Below are positions 44,561 through 52,996 of a stretch of DNA of 64,000 nt, piece by piece (within the stretch, counting starts at the first letter, position 1; each line of letters opens with the position of its first letter). Under the pieces are notes generated by a model, which saw only the letters and a list, made by a program, of their open reading frames with translations, did not search any database and was not told where the DNA came from. Both the position numbers and the translations under genes were made by a program. Source of the DNA: Halobacteriales archaeon YIM A00010 (GTDB lineage: Archaea > Halobacteriota > Halobacteria > Halobacteriales > Haloarculaceae); the NCBI GenBank assembly GCA_025041175.1, contig JAKCFJ010000001.1, positions 434,001 through 498,000 on the forward strand, written 5' to 3'.

Positions 44561-45268
44561 CTACACGGCTGTGAGGAGTACATCCGAGACCCCACCAACG
44601 ACCTGATCCCAGACCGAGACCCCGGTGGACATCCCAAGCACGGCGTCCACACCGAAGAAGGCGAACATGAGCGCCCCGAGGTAGTGGATCGTTCGGACGT
44701 TAAAACGATCGGAGAACCGATGAAAGAGGTAGGCGTTCGCCAGGCTCACCGGGATGATTGCGATCATTTCGCCGAGCCAAATCGCGGATGTCGCCCCGTA
44801 CTGGACCGCCAACCCGATCGTGACGAGCTGGGTTTTGTCGCCGAACTCTCCGGCGGCCATCATCGTGAAGATGGAGCAGAACCGTCCGAGCCGGCCGTCG
44901 ATCGTGTGGCCCAGCGCTTCGAATCCCTCGACAGTTCCGGTGGATCCTATGATGCCGCCGTCGGTCTCCGGATCGGTGAGCGTCCGTGAACCGTCTGGTG
45001 CGGAGCGAAACAACACCACGGCAAACAGGAGAAACAACCCGGCCGTGATGGCATCGAGAACGAGCCCCGGAAACAGCCCCTGGATCATCTGCCCGAACAG
45101 GATTTCGAGGGCGGTCCACGCCCCGAAGGCGGCACCGGCTGCCCCGACGACGACCAGCGGCTTGTACCGCGTCGAGAGCCCGGCGATGATGAACTGGCCC
45201 TTCTCTCCCGGTAGGACGGTGAGCTGGGCGACAGCCGCGATGACGACGATGCTCAGAAACCCGGTCAT
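44561..45268 (-). CDS. GDT1/TMEM165 (UPF0016) family transporter
   Basis: This 235-residue protein has six hydrophobic segments in two halves. The second half has the family's AAGEFGDKTQLVTIG motif near residue 145, but the first half reads TVLPGEKGQFIIAG instead of the canonical E-x-G-D-K. Family members carry Mn2+ or Ca2+ against protons. The start at the ATG at 45268 (MTGFLSIV) is preferred, with one three codons upstream also possible. Confidence 0.8.
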   Translation of the reverse strand: MTGFLSIVVIAAVAQLTVLPGEKGQFIIAGLSTRYKPLVVVGAAGAAFGAWTALEILFGQMIQGLFPGLVLDAITAGLFLLFAVVLFRSAPDGSRTLTDPETDGGIIGSTGTVEGFEALGHTIDGRLGRFCSIFTMMAAGEFGDKTQLVTIGLAVQYGATSAIWLGEMIAIIPVSLANAYLFHRFSDRFNVRTIHYLGALMFAFFGVDAVLGMSTGVSVWDQVVGGVSDVLLTAV

Positions 45269-45624
45269 GTCACACACCGCCTCGGCCGGGACCAGTCGCT
45301 CGTTCCACGCACTGCCGTTACGAGCGGGTCATAGGGACTGTTGTGAGTGGTTTCGGAACGGTCGTTGACTGACGACTGCTCTAGGGTTTCACGAACCGTT
45401 CTGTGTCGCCACAGCGGTACGGAACCACAACAGTCCCTATCAATCATCCCTTCGGATGAGCATACGGATTCGAGGCACTCAGCAACGACCGAATCCTGAG
45501 TCATCTCACTATAATATTAGACTCCTCTAAGTTAGTGGTTACGCAGTATCTCGATAGCCGGATGGAACGACAGTTCACACACCGGTCCGGATAAGGACAA
45601 CCACTACGTCAGTGTGGATCGAGT
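45269..45624. other. 356-base intergenic region with an inverted-repeat element
   Basis: The only structure seen is the MITE-like element at 45331-45440. To its right, AT-rich DNA (ATAATATTAGACTCCTC near 45512) may hold a promoter for the next gene. No coding frame is convincing. Confidence 0.5.
45331..45440. mobile_element. MITE-like element with 15-bp inverted repeats
   Basis: ATAGGGACTGTTGTG at 45331-45345 is perfectly inverted at 45426-45440, with weaker pairing further in. With TA as target duplication, the ends begin GGGACTGTTGTG, close to the GGGAGTAGCAG ends of the element at 31295. Total length is 110 bases and no gene is inside. Confidence 0.55.
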
Positions 45625-45906
45625 ATGGTCCGTGGGTTGTCCGTCGGCGTTTTCGTGGTCGTATTCGGGATCGGGCTGTACGGGTACGCGGTCGTGAGCG
45701 ACGAGCCACCGGAGATGCGTCGGGCCATGCTGGCGTGCACGGTCGGATTCACGGCGACGGGACTGCGTTCGGTCGTCGTGCCAGCACTGGGTGGAGGGAC
45801 GACGATCGAACGCTTCTTTCTCGTCGGGACGGTGTTCGGATACGGACTCGGTGTGCATTATCTGATGGAACACTACGACGCCTACAGGCACGTGCTGCCC
45901 CGATGA
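45625..45906 (+). CDS. small membrane protein, unknown family
   Basis: This 93-residue protein has three hydrophobic segments: LSVGVFVVVFGIGLYGYAV (about 5-23), one near 37-55 and one near 65-82. Loops are charged (SDEPPEMRRA). The pattern resembles small uncharacterised haloarchaeal membrane proteins. It precedes the NUDIX gene by 61 bases on the same strand and may be co-transcribed. Confidence 0.6.
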   Translation: MVRGLSVGVFVVVFGIGLYGYAVVSDEPPEMRRAMLACTVGFTATGLRSVVVPALGGGTTIERFFLVGTVFGYGLGVHYLMEHYDAYRHVLPR

Positions 45907-45967
45907 GTGTTGAATCGGCGTCGATCGGACCCGGATCGTTTTTTATTGGCTCCTTCCAACCCGACGT

Positions 45968-46534
45968 ATGACAGACAACGAAGACGACGAACTGGCGTGG
46001 GAGACGCTCGACTCGCAGACGGCGTACGAGTGTCCGGGGTTTACGATCGAAAACGAGTCGGTGGTGTTGCCCGGCGGCACCGAAACGGAGTTCGACTACC
46101 TGAGCGAGCCGGCGGCCGTCGTGGTGCTCCCGTTCACCACGGAAGAGGAGGTGGTCGTGATCGAGGAGTGGCGACAGGCCGTCAAACGCGTCAACCGCGG
46201 TCTTCCCGTCGGGAGCGTCGAGTCGACAGACGGGGATCTCGCTACCGCCGCTCGCCGGGAACTCCGCGAGGAAACGGGGTACACGGCCGACCGGGTTGCA
46301 CACCTGTGTACCGTCGAACCGGCCAACGGGCTCGCCGATTCGGTCCATCACTTCTTCGTGGCGTACGGCTGTACTCCAACCGACAGCCAACAGCTGGATT
46401 TCGACGAATCGATCCGGGCCAAAACAACGACGCTTCAGGAACTCAAAGACGACATCCGAACGGGTGAGGTTCGGGACGGGCGTGCCGTGCTCGGCGTCCT
46501 CTACCACGGGGCCTTCGGAAACGACGAGGCTTAG
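45968..46534 (+). CDS. NUDIX hydrolase (ADP-ribose pyrophosphatase-like)
   Basis: This 188-residue enzyme has the Nudix box GSVESTDGDLATAARRELREETGY near residue 82-105 (with REXXEE metal ligands) and the preceding RQAVKRVNRGLPVGS typical of ADP-ribose hydrolases. The VHHFFVAYGC strand follows. It probably hydrolyses nucleoside diphosphate sugars; exact substrate unknown. It leads into tgtA after 30 bases, so it may belong to the archaeosine transcript. Confidence 0.85.
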   Translation: MTDNEDDELAWETLDSQTAYECPGFTIENESVVLPGGTETEFDYLSEPAAVVVLPFTTEEEVVVIEEWRQAVKRVNRGLPVGSVESTDGDLATAARRELREETGYTADRVAHLCTVEPANGLADSVHHFFVAYGCTPTDSQQLDFDESIRAKTTTLQELKDDIRTGEVRDGRAVLGVLYHGAFGNDEA

Positions 46535-46564
46535 GGTGCGCTCGGGAAAGGGAGAGCAACGAGC

Positions 46565-48037
46565 ATGAGTGGGCACTTCGAGACGCGGGCGTTCGACGCG
46601 GCGGGCCGGATCGGGGAGCTGACGGTTCCGCGGGCGGGCGTGACCGTCGAGACGCCGGCGCTGTTGCCCGTCGTGAACCCCCACATCGAAACGGTCGATC
46701 CCGCGGAGCTATATGCGACGTTCGGCGCGGAGCTGCTCATCACGAACAGCTACATCCTCCACCAGAGCGACGATCTCCGCGATCAGGTACTGTCGGATGG
46801 GCTGCACGCGCTGTTGGACTTTCCCGGCGCGATCATGACCGACTCCGGATCGTTCCAGCTGGCCGAGTACGGCGAGATCGACGTCACGACCGAGGAGATT
46901 CTCCAGTTTCAACACGACATCGGTTCGGACATCGGAACGCCCGTCGACATCCCGACGCCGCCCGACGCGAGCAGGGAGCAGGCAGCGGAGGAGCTTCGGA
47001 CGACACAAGAACGGATCGAGCTCGCAAAGCGAGTGCGCGGGGGGCTGAACGACGAGATGTTGATCACCGCTCCGGTGCAGGGATCGACCTACCTCGATCT
47101 CCGAGAGGAGGCCGCCCGCCACGCCGACGCGAGCGGGTTGGACGTGTTTCCGATCGGGGCGGTCGTGCCGCTGTTGAACGCCTACCGGTACGCCGACGTG
47201 GCCGACATCATCGCGGCCACAAAGCGCGGGCTGGGTGATGACGCCCCGGTTCACCTGTTCGGTGCGGGGCATCCGATGATGCTCGCGCTCGCCGTCGCGC
47301 TCGGCTGTGACCTGTTCGACTCGGCAGCGTACGCGATCTACGCGCGCGACGACCGCTATCTCACCGTCCGTGGCACCGAACACCTCTCGGAGCTGTCGTA
47401 CTTCCCCTGCTCGTGTCCGGTGTGTACCGACTACACGCCCGAGGAGTTGGGGACGATGGACGAGGATGCCCGCGAGGAGCTGCTCGCCCGCCACAACCTG
47501 CACGTCACGTTCGCAGAGCTCAGACGGGTGAAGCAAGCCATCCGGAGCGGGGACCTGCTCGAACTCGTCGATATGCGCGCGCGTGGCCACCCGAAGCTGC
47601 TGGACGGCTACCGGACGCTGCTCGATCACACCGAGCTGTTGGAGCGCTCCGATCCGGTCTCGAAGGACACCGTGTTTCACGTGTCTGCCGATTGTGCGCG
47701 CCGGCCGGAGGTGCGCCGCCACCACGACCGGCTCGAACGCCTCTCCGTTGCGGGAGACGTGTTGCTTTCTGAGGGTGGACCCAACGAGGCCTACACCGAG
47801 ACGTGGCGCGTCGTCCCCCCGTTCGGTCCGTTCCCCCGAGCGCTTTCGGACACCTACCCGCTCACCGTCGAAACCCCTGAACGGTTGGATCGGGAGAGTT
47901 ACGAATCGGCCGCGGTGGGTGTCCGCGCGCTCGTCACGGCGAACCCGAACGCCTCGTTCGCGCTGGCTCACTACGAGTGGCCCGACAGCGCTCTGGCGAA
48001 GCTGCCCGACAGGGTGGCGGTGAGCCGACTCGGCTGA
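46565..48037 (+). CDS. tgtA: archaeal tRNA-guanine(15) transglycosylase (TgtA)
   Basis: This 490-residue enzyme swaps guanine-15 of tRNA for preQ0, the first tRNA-level step to archaeosine. The catalytic barrel starts early, with [17 protein letters not shown] near residue 92 (substrate Asp), [12 protein letters not shown] near 198 and a zinc site CSCPVC near 280. After about 340 the C-terminal part is the archaea-specific extension. The next gene, arcS, follows after 62 bases. Confidence 0.95.
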   Translation: MSGHFETRAFDAAGRIGELTVPRAGVTVETPALLPVVNPHIETVDPAELYATFGAELLITNSYILHQSDDLRDQVLSDGLHALLDFPGAIMTDSGSFQLAEYGEIDVTTEEILQFQHDIGSDIGTPVDIPTPPDASREQAAEELRTTQERIELAKRVRGGLNDEMLITAPVQGSTYLDLREEAARHADASGLDVFPIGAVVPLLNAYRYADVADIIAATKRGLGDDAPVHLFGAGHPMMLALAVALGCDLFDSAAYAIYARDDRYLTVRGTEHLSELSYFPCSCPVCTDYTPEELGTMDEDAREELLARHNLHVTFAELRRVKQAIRSGDLLELVDMRARGHPKLLDGYRTLLDHTELLERSDPVSKDTVFHVSADCARRPEVRRHHDRLERLSVAGDVLLSEGGPNEAYTETWRVVPPFGPFPRALSDTYPLTVETPERLDRESYESAAVGVRALVTANPNASFALAHYEWPDSALAKLPDRVAVSRLG

Positions 48038-48099
48038 GGCCGCGCTCTCACAAACCCGAACAAGAAACGTAGTTCCGTATCGATCTCCCAGTAGCAGCA

Positions 48100-49854
48100 A
48101 TGACCGAGTATTTCGAGGTCCACGAGCGCGATGGACCGGCCCGGCTGGGGGAGCTTCGTCTCGCTGATCCCCTCACCACGCCCGCGCTCGTCGACAGCGT
48201 GATCGAGGACGCGGGCAGCCTCTGGCCCGAGCATCGGGAGCTGCCGTCGGGTGATGAGGAGACGCTAACCGTTCTTCCCCACCGGAGCTTCCCGGCTGGT
48301 ACCGCTCGGGAAGTGCAAGAAGCGTTCGCGGTCGACTACCCATCCGTCGACTATCCGAGCGCGGCTGTCGTCTCCCACGAAACCGCAGGGGACCACGGAA
48401 GCGACGCGTACGTCCTTTCGTCTGCGCCCGGTCTCGTCGGGAACGCGGCGGCGTTCACCGAGACGATCATCGACGTTCGAGAATCGGTTCCGGCCGACAC
48501 CGCGGTGTTGCTGTCGGGCGTCGCAACGCCGGCGAACGTCGCCACCCTGGCGTACGCGGGCGTCGATCTCTTCGACAGCCATCGGGCGCACGTTCGCGGG
48601 CTAGAGGGGTTCTACCAGACCGCCGACGGCGAAGCGTTTCTCGAGGATCTTGAGGAGCTTCCGTGTGCGTGTCCCGCGTGTCAGCAGGGACGAGCAGCGT
48701 TCGACCGGGAGGACTGTGCCGAGCACAACGTGGCTGCGCTCCGAACGGAGTTAGCGCGCGTCCGCGAGCGCATTCGCGGGGGGCAACTCCGGGGGTACAT
48801 CGAGGGCCAGGCCCGCCACGAGGCGTGGCTCACGGCGCTGTTCCGGCGGCTCGATCAGCAGTACACGTATCTTGAGCAGCGGACGCCGATCATCCGTTCG
48901 GAGACGCTGCTCGCGGCGAGCGACGACAGCATGCGCCGGGTCGAGATCCAGCGCTTTGCGGAGCGGGTGTGTGCCCGGTATCGAAACCGGTTCGAGCAGC
49001 CGCTGATGCTCGTCCCCTGTTCGGCCCGCAAGCCGTACAGTTCCTCACAGAGTCACGGACAGTTCCACGACGCGATCGGATACCGCGCGCACAAGGTGTC
49101 GATGACCTCGCCCATCGGCGTCGTTCCCCAGGAGCTGGAGTACACGTACCCCGCCCAACAGTACGACAGCGTCGTGACCGGGCGCTGGTCCGAAGAGGAG
49201 ATCGAGTTCGTTGCGCGCGTCCTCTCGCGGTATCTCGACCGCAACGACTACCCGCGCCATATCGCGCACATCCCGCCCGGCGGCTACCGGTCGGTCTGTG
49301 AGCGTGTCGAAAACGAAACCGGCGTCGAGTTCGAGTACACCGTCGACGATCACCCGACGACGACCGAGTCCTTGGACGCACTGAGGGACACACTGGCGGG
49401 CGAATCGGCGTATCGCAAGCGCGAGCGCGAACACAACACGGTCCGCGCCATTGTGGACTACCAGCTCGGTCCCGACGCCGGGGCAGAGCTGTTCGGGGAG
49501 CTAACGGTCGAGGGACAGCTTCCGTCGCTGCGCGTCCACGCGGCCGACGACCACGAGCAGCTGGCGACGATCGTCCCACAGTACGGCACGCTCGCGTTCA
49601 CCCTCGCCGGTGCGCGCCGCTGGGCCGACAGCGACGTGCCGACCGGTCGCGTCGAGATCGATCCCTTCGTCCCACAGGGGAGCGTCCTCGCTCCCGGCAT
49701 CGAGACCGCGAGCGAATCGATTCGCGTGGGCGATGAGGTGTACGTCGAGGGACCCAAAGCGGTCGCCGTCGGACGCGCGGCGATGAGCGGGCCGGAAATG
49801 AACGCAAGCACGCGAGGCATCGCGGTCGAGGTCCGACACGTCGAAGAACAGTAA
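48100..49854 (+). CDS. arcS: archaeosine synthase ArcS
   Basis: This 584-residue paralogue of TgtA acts after preQ0 is in tRNA; with RaSEA it completes archaeosine. Its transglycosylase-like N-domain lacks the catalytic features of TgtA but keeps a zinc-like CACPACQ near residue 188. The ArcS signature PCSARKPYSSSQSH lies near residue 306-319. The C-terminal ~80 residues are a PUA domain (VEIDPFVPQGSVLAPGIETA) that binds tRNA. It probably shares a transcript with tgtA. Confidence 0.94.
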   Translation: MTEYFEVHERDGPARLGELRLADPLTTPALVDSVIEDAGSLWPEHRELPSGDEETLTVLPHRSFPAGTAREVQEAFAVDYPSVDYPSAAVVSHETAGDHGSDAYVLSSAPGLVGNAAAFTETIIDVRESVPADTAVLLSGVATPANVATLAYAGVDLFDSHRAHVRGLEGFYQTADGEAFLEDLEELPCACPACQQGRAAFDREDCAEHNVAALRTELARVRERIRGGQLRGYIEGQARHEAWLTALFRRLDQQYTYLEQRTPIIRSETLLAASDDSMRRVEIQRFAERVCARYRNRFEQPLMLVPCSARKPYSSSQSHGQFHDAIGYRAHKVSMTSPIGVVPQELEYTYPAQQYDSVVTGRWSEEEIEFVARVLSRYLDRNDYPRHIAHIPPGGYRSVCERVENETGVEFEYTVDDHPTTTESLDALRDTLAGESAYRKREREHNTVRAIVDYQLGPDAGAELFGELTVEGQLPSLRVHAADDHEQLATIVPQYGTLAFTLAGARRWADSDVPTGRVEIDPFVPQGSVLAPGIETASESIRVGDEVYVEGPKAVAVGRAAMSGPEMNASTRGIAVEVRHVEEQ

Positions 49855-49864
49855 CGCTCTCGTC

Positions 49865-50266
49865 TCACTCTCCGTCGTCGAACTCGAGCGCCACGGAGTT
49901 GATACAGTAGCGCTTGCCCGTCGGGTCCGGGCCGTCCTCGAAGACGTGGCCGAGGTGACCACCGCACCGCGCACAGACGACCTCCGTTCGGTCCATCCCG
50001 TGGCTGGCGTCGCGGTGGAACTCGACCGCGTCCGCTTTCGCGTCGAAGAAGCTCGGCCACCCCGTGTTCGATCCGAACTTCGTCTCCGAATCGAACAGCG
50101 CAGCGCCACACCCCCCACACCGGAATGTACCGTCCTCGTCCGTGTCGATGTGCTCCCCGCTGAACCGGGGTTCGGTCCCGCTCTCGCGGAGAATCCGGTA
50201 CTCCTCGTCGGTGAGAACGTCGCGCCACTCCGATTCGGTCTCGGGAAGAGTATCCTGCTCGGTCAT
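49865..50266 (-). CDS. msrB: peptide-methionine (R)-S-oxide reductase MsrB
   Basis: This 133-residue enzyme repairs oxidised methionine. It has the zinc cysteines CGGC near residue 47 and CARC near 96, GSNTGWPSFF near 62, and the catalytic Cys in RYCINSVALEF near 122. ATG 50266 gives the normal length; the upstream open extension crosses a tRNA-derived repeat. It converges on arcS, the stops being 10 bases apart. Confidence 0.93.
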   Translation of the reverse strand: MTEQDTLPETESEWRDVLTDEEYRILRESGTEPRFSGEHIDTDEDGTFRCGGCGAALFDSETKFGSNTGWPSFFDAKADAVEFHRDASHGMDRTEVVCARCGGHLGHVFEDGPDPTGKRYCINSVALEFDDGE

Positions 50267-50313
50267 ACGGAACAGTAGGAGCGCAGCGCCGTTGTGAGTT
50301 TCGGCAGAAACGA

Positions 50314-50333
50314 TGGGCCGACACGGATTTGAA
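50314..50333 (+). repeat. copy of tRNA-Ile 3' end (outer attachment scar)
   Basis: TGGGCCGACACGGATTTGAA matches the 3' end of tRNA-Ile at 51867. A third copy lies at 51719-51740. Together they look like successive attachment sites, with this one the left edge of the outer element (50314 to 51718). Confidence 0.6.
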
Positions 50334-50378
50334 TCGGAGGGCGGGCAATAGAGTGCTATGGTTGAATCGTTCACTAAT

Positions 50379-50576
50379 TCATTTTCGCAATTCTTCCCTT
50401 GCTTGAAGAGAATACCGGTGCGCTAAAACTGTCAAAACAATAAGGAAGCCAATCGCTGAAATCCATTTGGTCATCTCTAAATTCTTGACGCCTAGTTCCC
50501 CGATCGTGATGGATATGAATAGCCCAGCAAGGATGGTAATCATTAGTGGGAGTCTTGGGTTTACTTCTTCGAACAT
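50379..50576 (-). CDS. small membrane protein, paralogue of the gene at 51348
   Basis: MFEEVNPRLPLMITILAGLF leads into two hydrophobic segments and a short charged end. It aligns by eye with the product at 51348 (MFDEFDPGLPMMVTFLAGLF) over its whole 65 residues. GC is low. An extra 16 codons upstream are open, but the shared MF start argues for 50576. It sits beside the outer attachment scar. Function unknown. Confidence 0.55.
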   Translation of the reverse strand: MFEEVNPRLPLMITILAGLFISITIGELGVKNLEMTKWISAIGFLIVLTVLAHRYSLQAREELRK

Positions 50577-50649
50577 GACTAGGGACATGAGTAAAGGATA
50601 TAAATAATTGTGGATAAGCTCCAAAATACTGGCAGTGTGTAGTCATCAC

Positions 50650-51273
50650 CTCCTCGACCGGCGTGTGGTCGTTGAGTGCTTGATTCGGTCGTTGATAATT
50701 ATAGTAGTAGACGAAGGCAGCGAGCCAGCGCTGCGCGCTGGCGCTGCTGGCGGTCCATGTGCTGTGAAACCGATCGATCCGCATCGTCAGCGACTGAAAC
50801 TCGATCATGTTCCGGTCAGCATAGTCAAGCTGACCGCCGAGATCACACCGCGCAAGGGCGGTCAGGTAGCCGAATCCATGACGAGAAACGTCGTCTCCGA
50901 GAAATCATGCTGTTGCTGTAACTCGAAGAGGAACGCCGCGGCGACAGCCGCACACCAAGGAGGACTTTCGAATCACTGTCGATGGCAGCGTACTGATGAA
51001 CCCATTGCCAGACCGCTTGATGCGATCGAGACACGCCAAAAGCCTGTGAACTACCCCGCCCTACCGCGCTCGGGGCTACTCGCCCCTCGCTTGTTGAGGA
51101 CGGGGCTTCCTGTATCCACCTAAGACCGCAGCTGTTTCACGGAGCGACAGCCCTGTCATGTGAAGGCGCACGCCGAGCGCTCTGAGGGCGCTCGGCGTGC
51201 TCCCCTCGTCCCAGCACTCGAGAGACGCTGTCTCTAATCCGTCTATGAACAGTTTCTGGAGATGCGTGCACAT
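50650..51273 (-). pseudogene. IS6-family transposase, decayed and interrupted
   Basis: Minus-strand pieces spell an IS6-type transposase: STPSALRALGVRLHMTGLSL, then SRSHQAVWQWVHQYAA, then in other frames ALARCDLGGQLDYADRNMIE and WLAAFVYYYNYQRPNQALND, ending near TPVEEV. The reading frame changes several times, and a 75-bp foreign sequence sits between the first two pieces. The DDE residues are not in one frame, so it is inactive. Confidence 0.8.
51046..51120 (-). mobile_element. solo IS1341-type right end inserted in the IS6 transposase
   Basis: On the minus strand this 75-base piece reads GGAAGCCCCGTCCTC ... TAGGGCGGGGTAGTTCAC and folds end to end. It resembles the right end of the tnpB element at 36705-36757 (AAAGCCCCTCCCTC ... 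GGGAGGGGTTA). No protein gene is included. It splits the transposase at AAVL / FGVSRSHQ. Boundaries are good to a few bases. Confidence 0.55.
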
Positions 51274-51347
51274 TGATCCAGGAACTACTCACTCTTTGAA
51301 TAGACGGTACCAAAGTACTTTTATATTCCATCCCAGAACAACAGATT

Positions 51348-51566
51348 ATGTTTGATGAATTTGATCCTGGCCTCCCGATGATGGTTACATTCCTTGCAGG
51401 TTTATTTCTTACAATTGTGTGGGTTGATTTACAACCAAAGACGCATTTCGCCCTATCTTTTGCTTCTATCATTGGTTTCTATATCATATTAGGAGTCATA
51501 TCTTTCAGGTATCACTGCGTGGCAAAGGATGCTATCCTTTCGGATCAAACAACTAAAGGAGATTAA
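51348..51566 (+). CDS. small membrane protein, paralogue of the gene at 50379
   Basis: This 72-residue protein has two hydrophobic segments and a polar end (AILSDQTTKGD). It is AT-rich and has AT-rich upstream DNA with TTTTATATT about 25 bases before the ATG, a good promoter. It is the mirror of the gene at 50379 across the decayed transposase. Possibly cargo of the integrated element. Function unknown. Confidence 0.55.
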   Translation: MFDEFDPGLPMMVTFLAGLFLTIVWVDLQPKTHFALSFASIIGFYIILGVISFRYHCVAKDAILSDQTTKGD

Positions 51567-51718
51567 ATTCATCCTTTCATACTTCGCAGAATAATATGTA
51601 GATGGTACCTGACGGGGAGCAGCGCGAGTCGGGCTACCACGAAATAGATTCCAAAACAACAGGACAAATCACTGTACTGCAGTACCCTGTGTCGAACGAA
51701 AATCGTCCAGCAAAAACA

Positions 51719-51740
51719 TGGGCCGACACGGATTTGAACC
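51719..51740 (+). repeat. copy of tRNA-Ile 3' end (inner attachment scar)
   Basis: These 22 bases are identical to the 3' end of tRNA-Ile (51867-51888). The 148 bases from here to the tRNA would be the remains of a second, more recent or partly deleted insertion. Confidence 0.6.
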
Positions 51741-51866
51741 CCAGTCACACGGTCCTGCTCGCTTCGCTGCGCGGGCTGCGTGCTCCTTGCTTCAAATCCG
51801 CTTACTCCAACGATATGTACATACCATCGGGAGGAATACAGCAAATAGTAATGAATTGTGAAAGTA

Positions 51867-51940
51867 TGGGCCGACACGGATTTGAACCGCGGACCTCCCG
51901 GTTATCAGCCGAGCGCTCAACCTAACTGAGCTATCGGCCC
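51867..51940 (-). tRNA. tRNA-Ile (anticodon GAT)
   Basis: On the minus strand GGGCCGA pairs with TCGGCCC across a full cloverleaf: D arm GCTCAGTTAGGTTGAGC, anticodon stem CTCGG/CCGGG enclosing CTGATAA (anticodon GAT), T arm GCGG-TTCAAAT-CCGT, discriminator A. No intron. It is the target of the attachment repeats to its left. Confidence 0.93.
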
Positions 51941-52223
51941 GAACGCATTCTCCCGTACTGCCCTGTCGTGTTTAAACTTTACCAAAGAAGATTCCCGCCC
52001 AAGGCCGAAGCCGACAGCCACCCATAGCCCGGCGTTCACCGCAGCGACCGATACGAGTCGTGACGGTACCAACAGTAGCGGAGCCACAGACAAAAGTCTG
52101 GTATGAACTGCTGAAATCGTCAGCAGTTGGCAGAACGAACCCAAACCGGTTTCGTTTCTTGGAGCCCGAGCCATCGGTAGCGCTATCTCGGCCGGAACGT
52201 TCTGGAGTCGGCCGATATACGGA

Positions 52224-52868
52224 CTAGCCGATCCGTTCCCGGTTCGAACCGGCCAAGAACCACTTGAGTAACCGGGCTTCACCCCGGCGAAGCACCTCGC
52301 TCGCAGTCGATTTGTCGATACCGACCCCCTCCGCGAGTGCCGCGAGCGTACAGTCTCGGGGGACTTCGAAATACCCCTGTTGGACTGCGATTTCGAGCAG
52401 TTCACGCTGCCGATCGGTCAGTAGTCGCCGTTCCCGATCAGTGCCAACGAGCGAGAGGAGTTCGTATGCTTGCCCGGAGTCGGTGAGCGCTGCTCTGAAC
52501 CGATCGAACTCCATGCGTGTGCCGGTGAGATCGAACTCGTAGCATCCGTTTCGAACGACAATTGGGAACTCCGGTGGCAGCGAGAGCTGCTCGACGAAAT
52601 CGTAGAGATCAACATCGGTTGTCGTGTATTTCGAGAGGACCCGGTCATCGGAAACGACTAATCGCTCATACTGAAGCACTGACTGATGGGAATTCGTCGC
52701 GCGTGCGACCGCTTCGGGAGCGTCGGTAAGCGCCTCCCCGAGTTCGACAGCAGTGTCTCCGGTTCGAATTCCTGAGAGGAGTCTAAACGTCGCTTCGGGA
52801 AACGATCGTGAGACCTGACCGATCCACATCTGCTCCGGAAGGACGATTCGAAACCGTGCGATAATCAT
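52224..52868 (-). CDS. Bat-type HTH-10 transcriptional regulator
   Basis: This 214-residue haloarchaeal regulator has an N-terminal sensor-like region (MIIARFRIVLPEQMWIGQVS, about 1-140) and a C-terminal HTH_10 domain: LTDRQRELLEIAVQQGYFEV, then TLAALAEGVGIDKSTASEVLRR. The membrane gene at 52997 is divergent across 128 bases, so it may be a target. Ligand unknown. Confidence 0.85.
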   Translation of the reverse strand: MIIARFRIVLPEQMWIGQVSRSFPEATFRLLSGIRTGDTAVELGEALTDAPEAVARATNSHQSVLQYERLVVSDDRVLSKYTTTDVDLYDFVEQLSLPPEFPIVVRNGCYEFDLTGTRMEFDRFRAALTDSGQAYELLSLVGTDRERRLLTDRQRELLEIAVQQGYFEVPRDCTLAALAEGVGIDKSTASEVLRRGEARLLKWFLAGSNRERIG

Positions 52869-52996
52869 TCGGTCACCAGTTCTCGCTCAGTCGAGAAACA
52901 CACCAACATATTGGGTTCATCGTTAAGCAAGTGTCGCCTTAATGGTAGTGTAATGATAAAAATCAAAACGTCGGAGGGGGCGAACGGGCTGGAACG

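Noticed and set aside
48335-48360. Direct repeat GTCGACTA in arcS
   Set aside because: A short imperfect duplication coding VDYPSVDYPS in a variable loop. No sign of a mobile unit.
50727-50743. CCAGCGC-TGC-GCGCTGG hairpin as another double-hairpin unit
   Set aside because: It falls in continuous transposase sequence (SAQRWLAAF) with no partner hairpin and no insertion.
51169-51201. 13-bp stem in the IS6 transposase as another hairpin insertion
   Set aside because: The encoded STPSALRALGVRLHMTGL is normal IS6-family transposase sequence with nothing extra, so the stem is chance or native.
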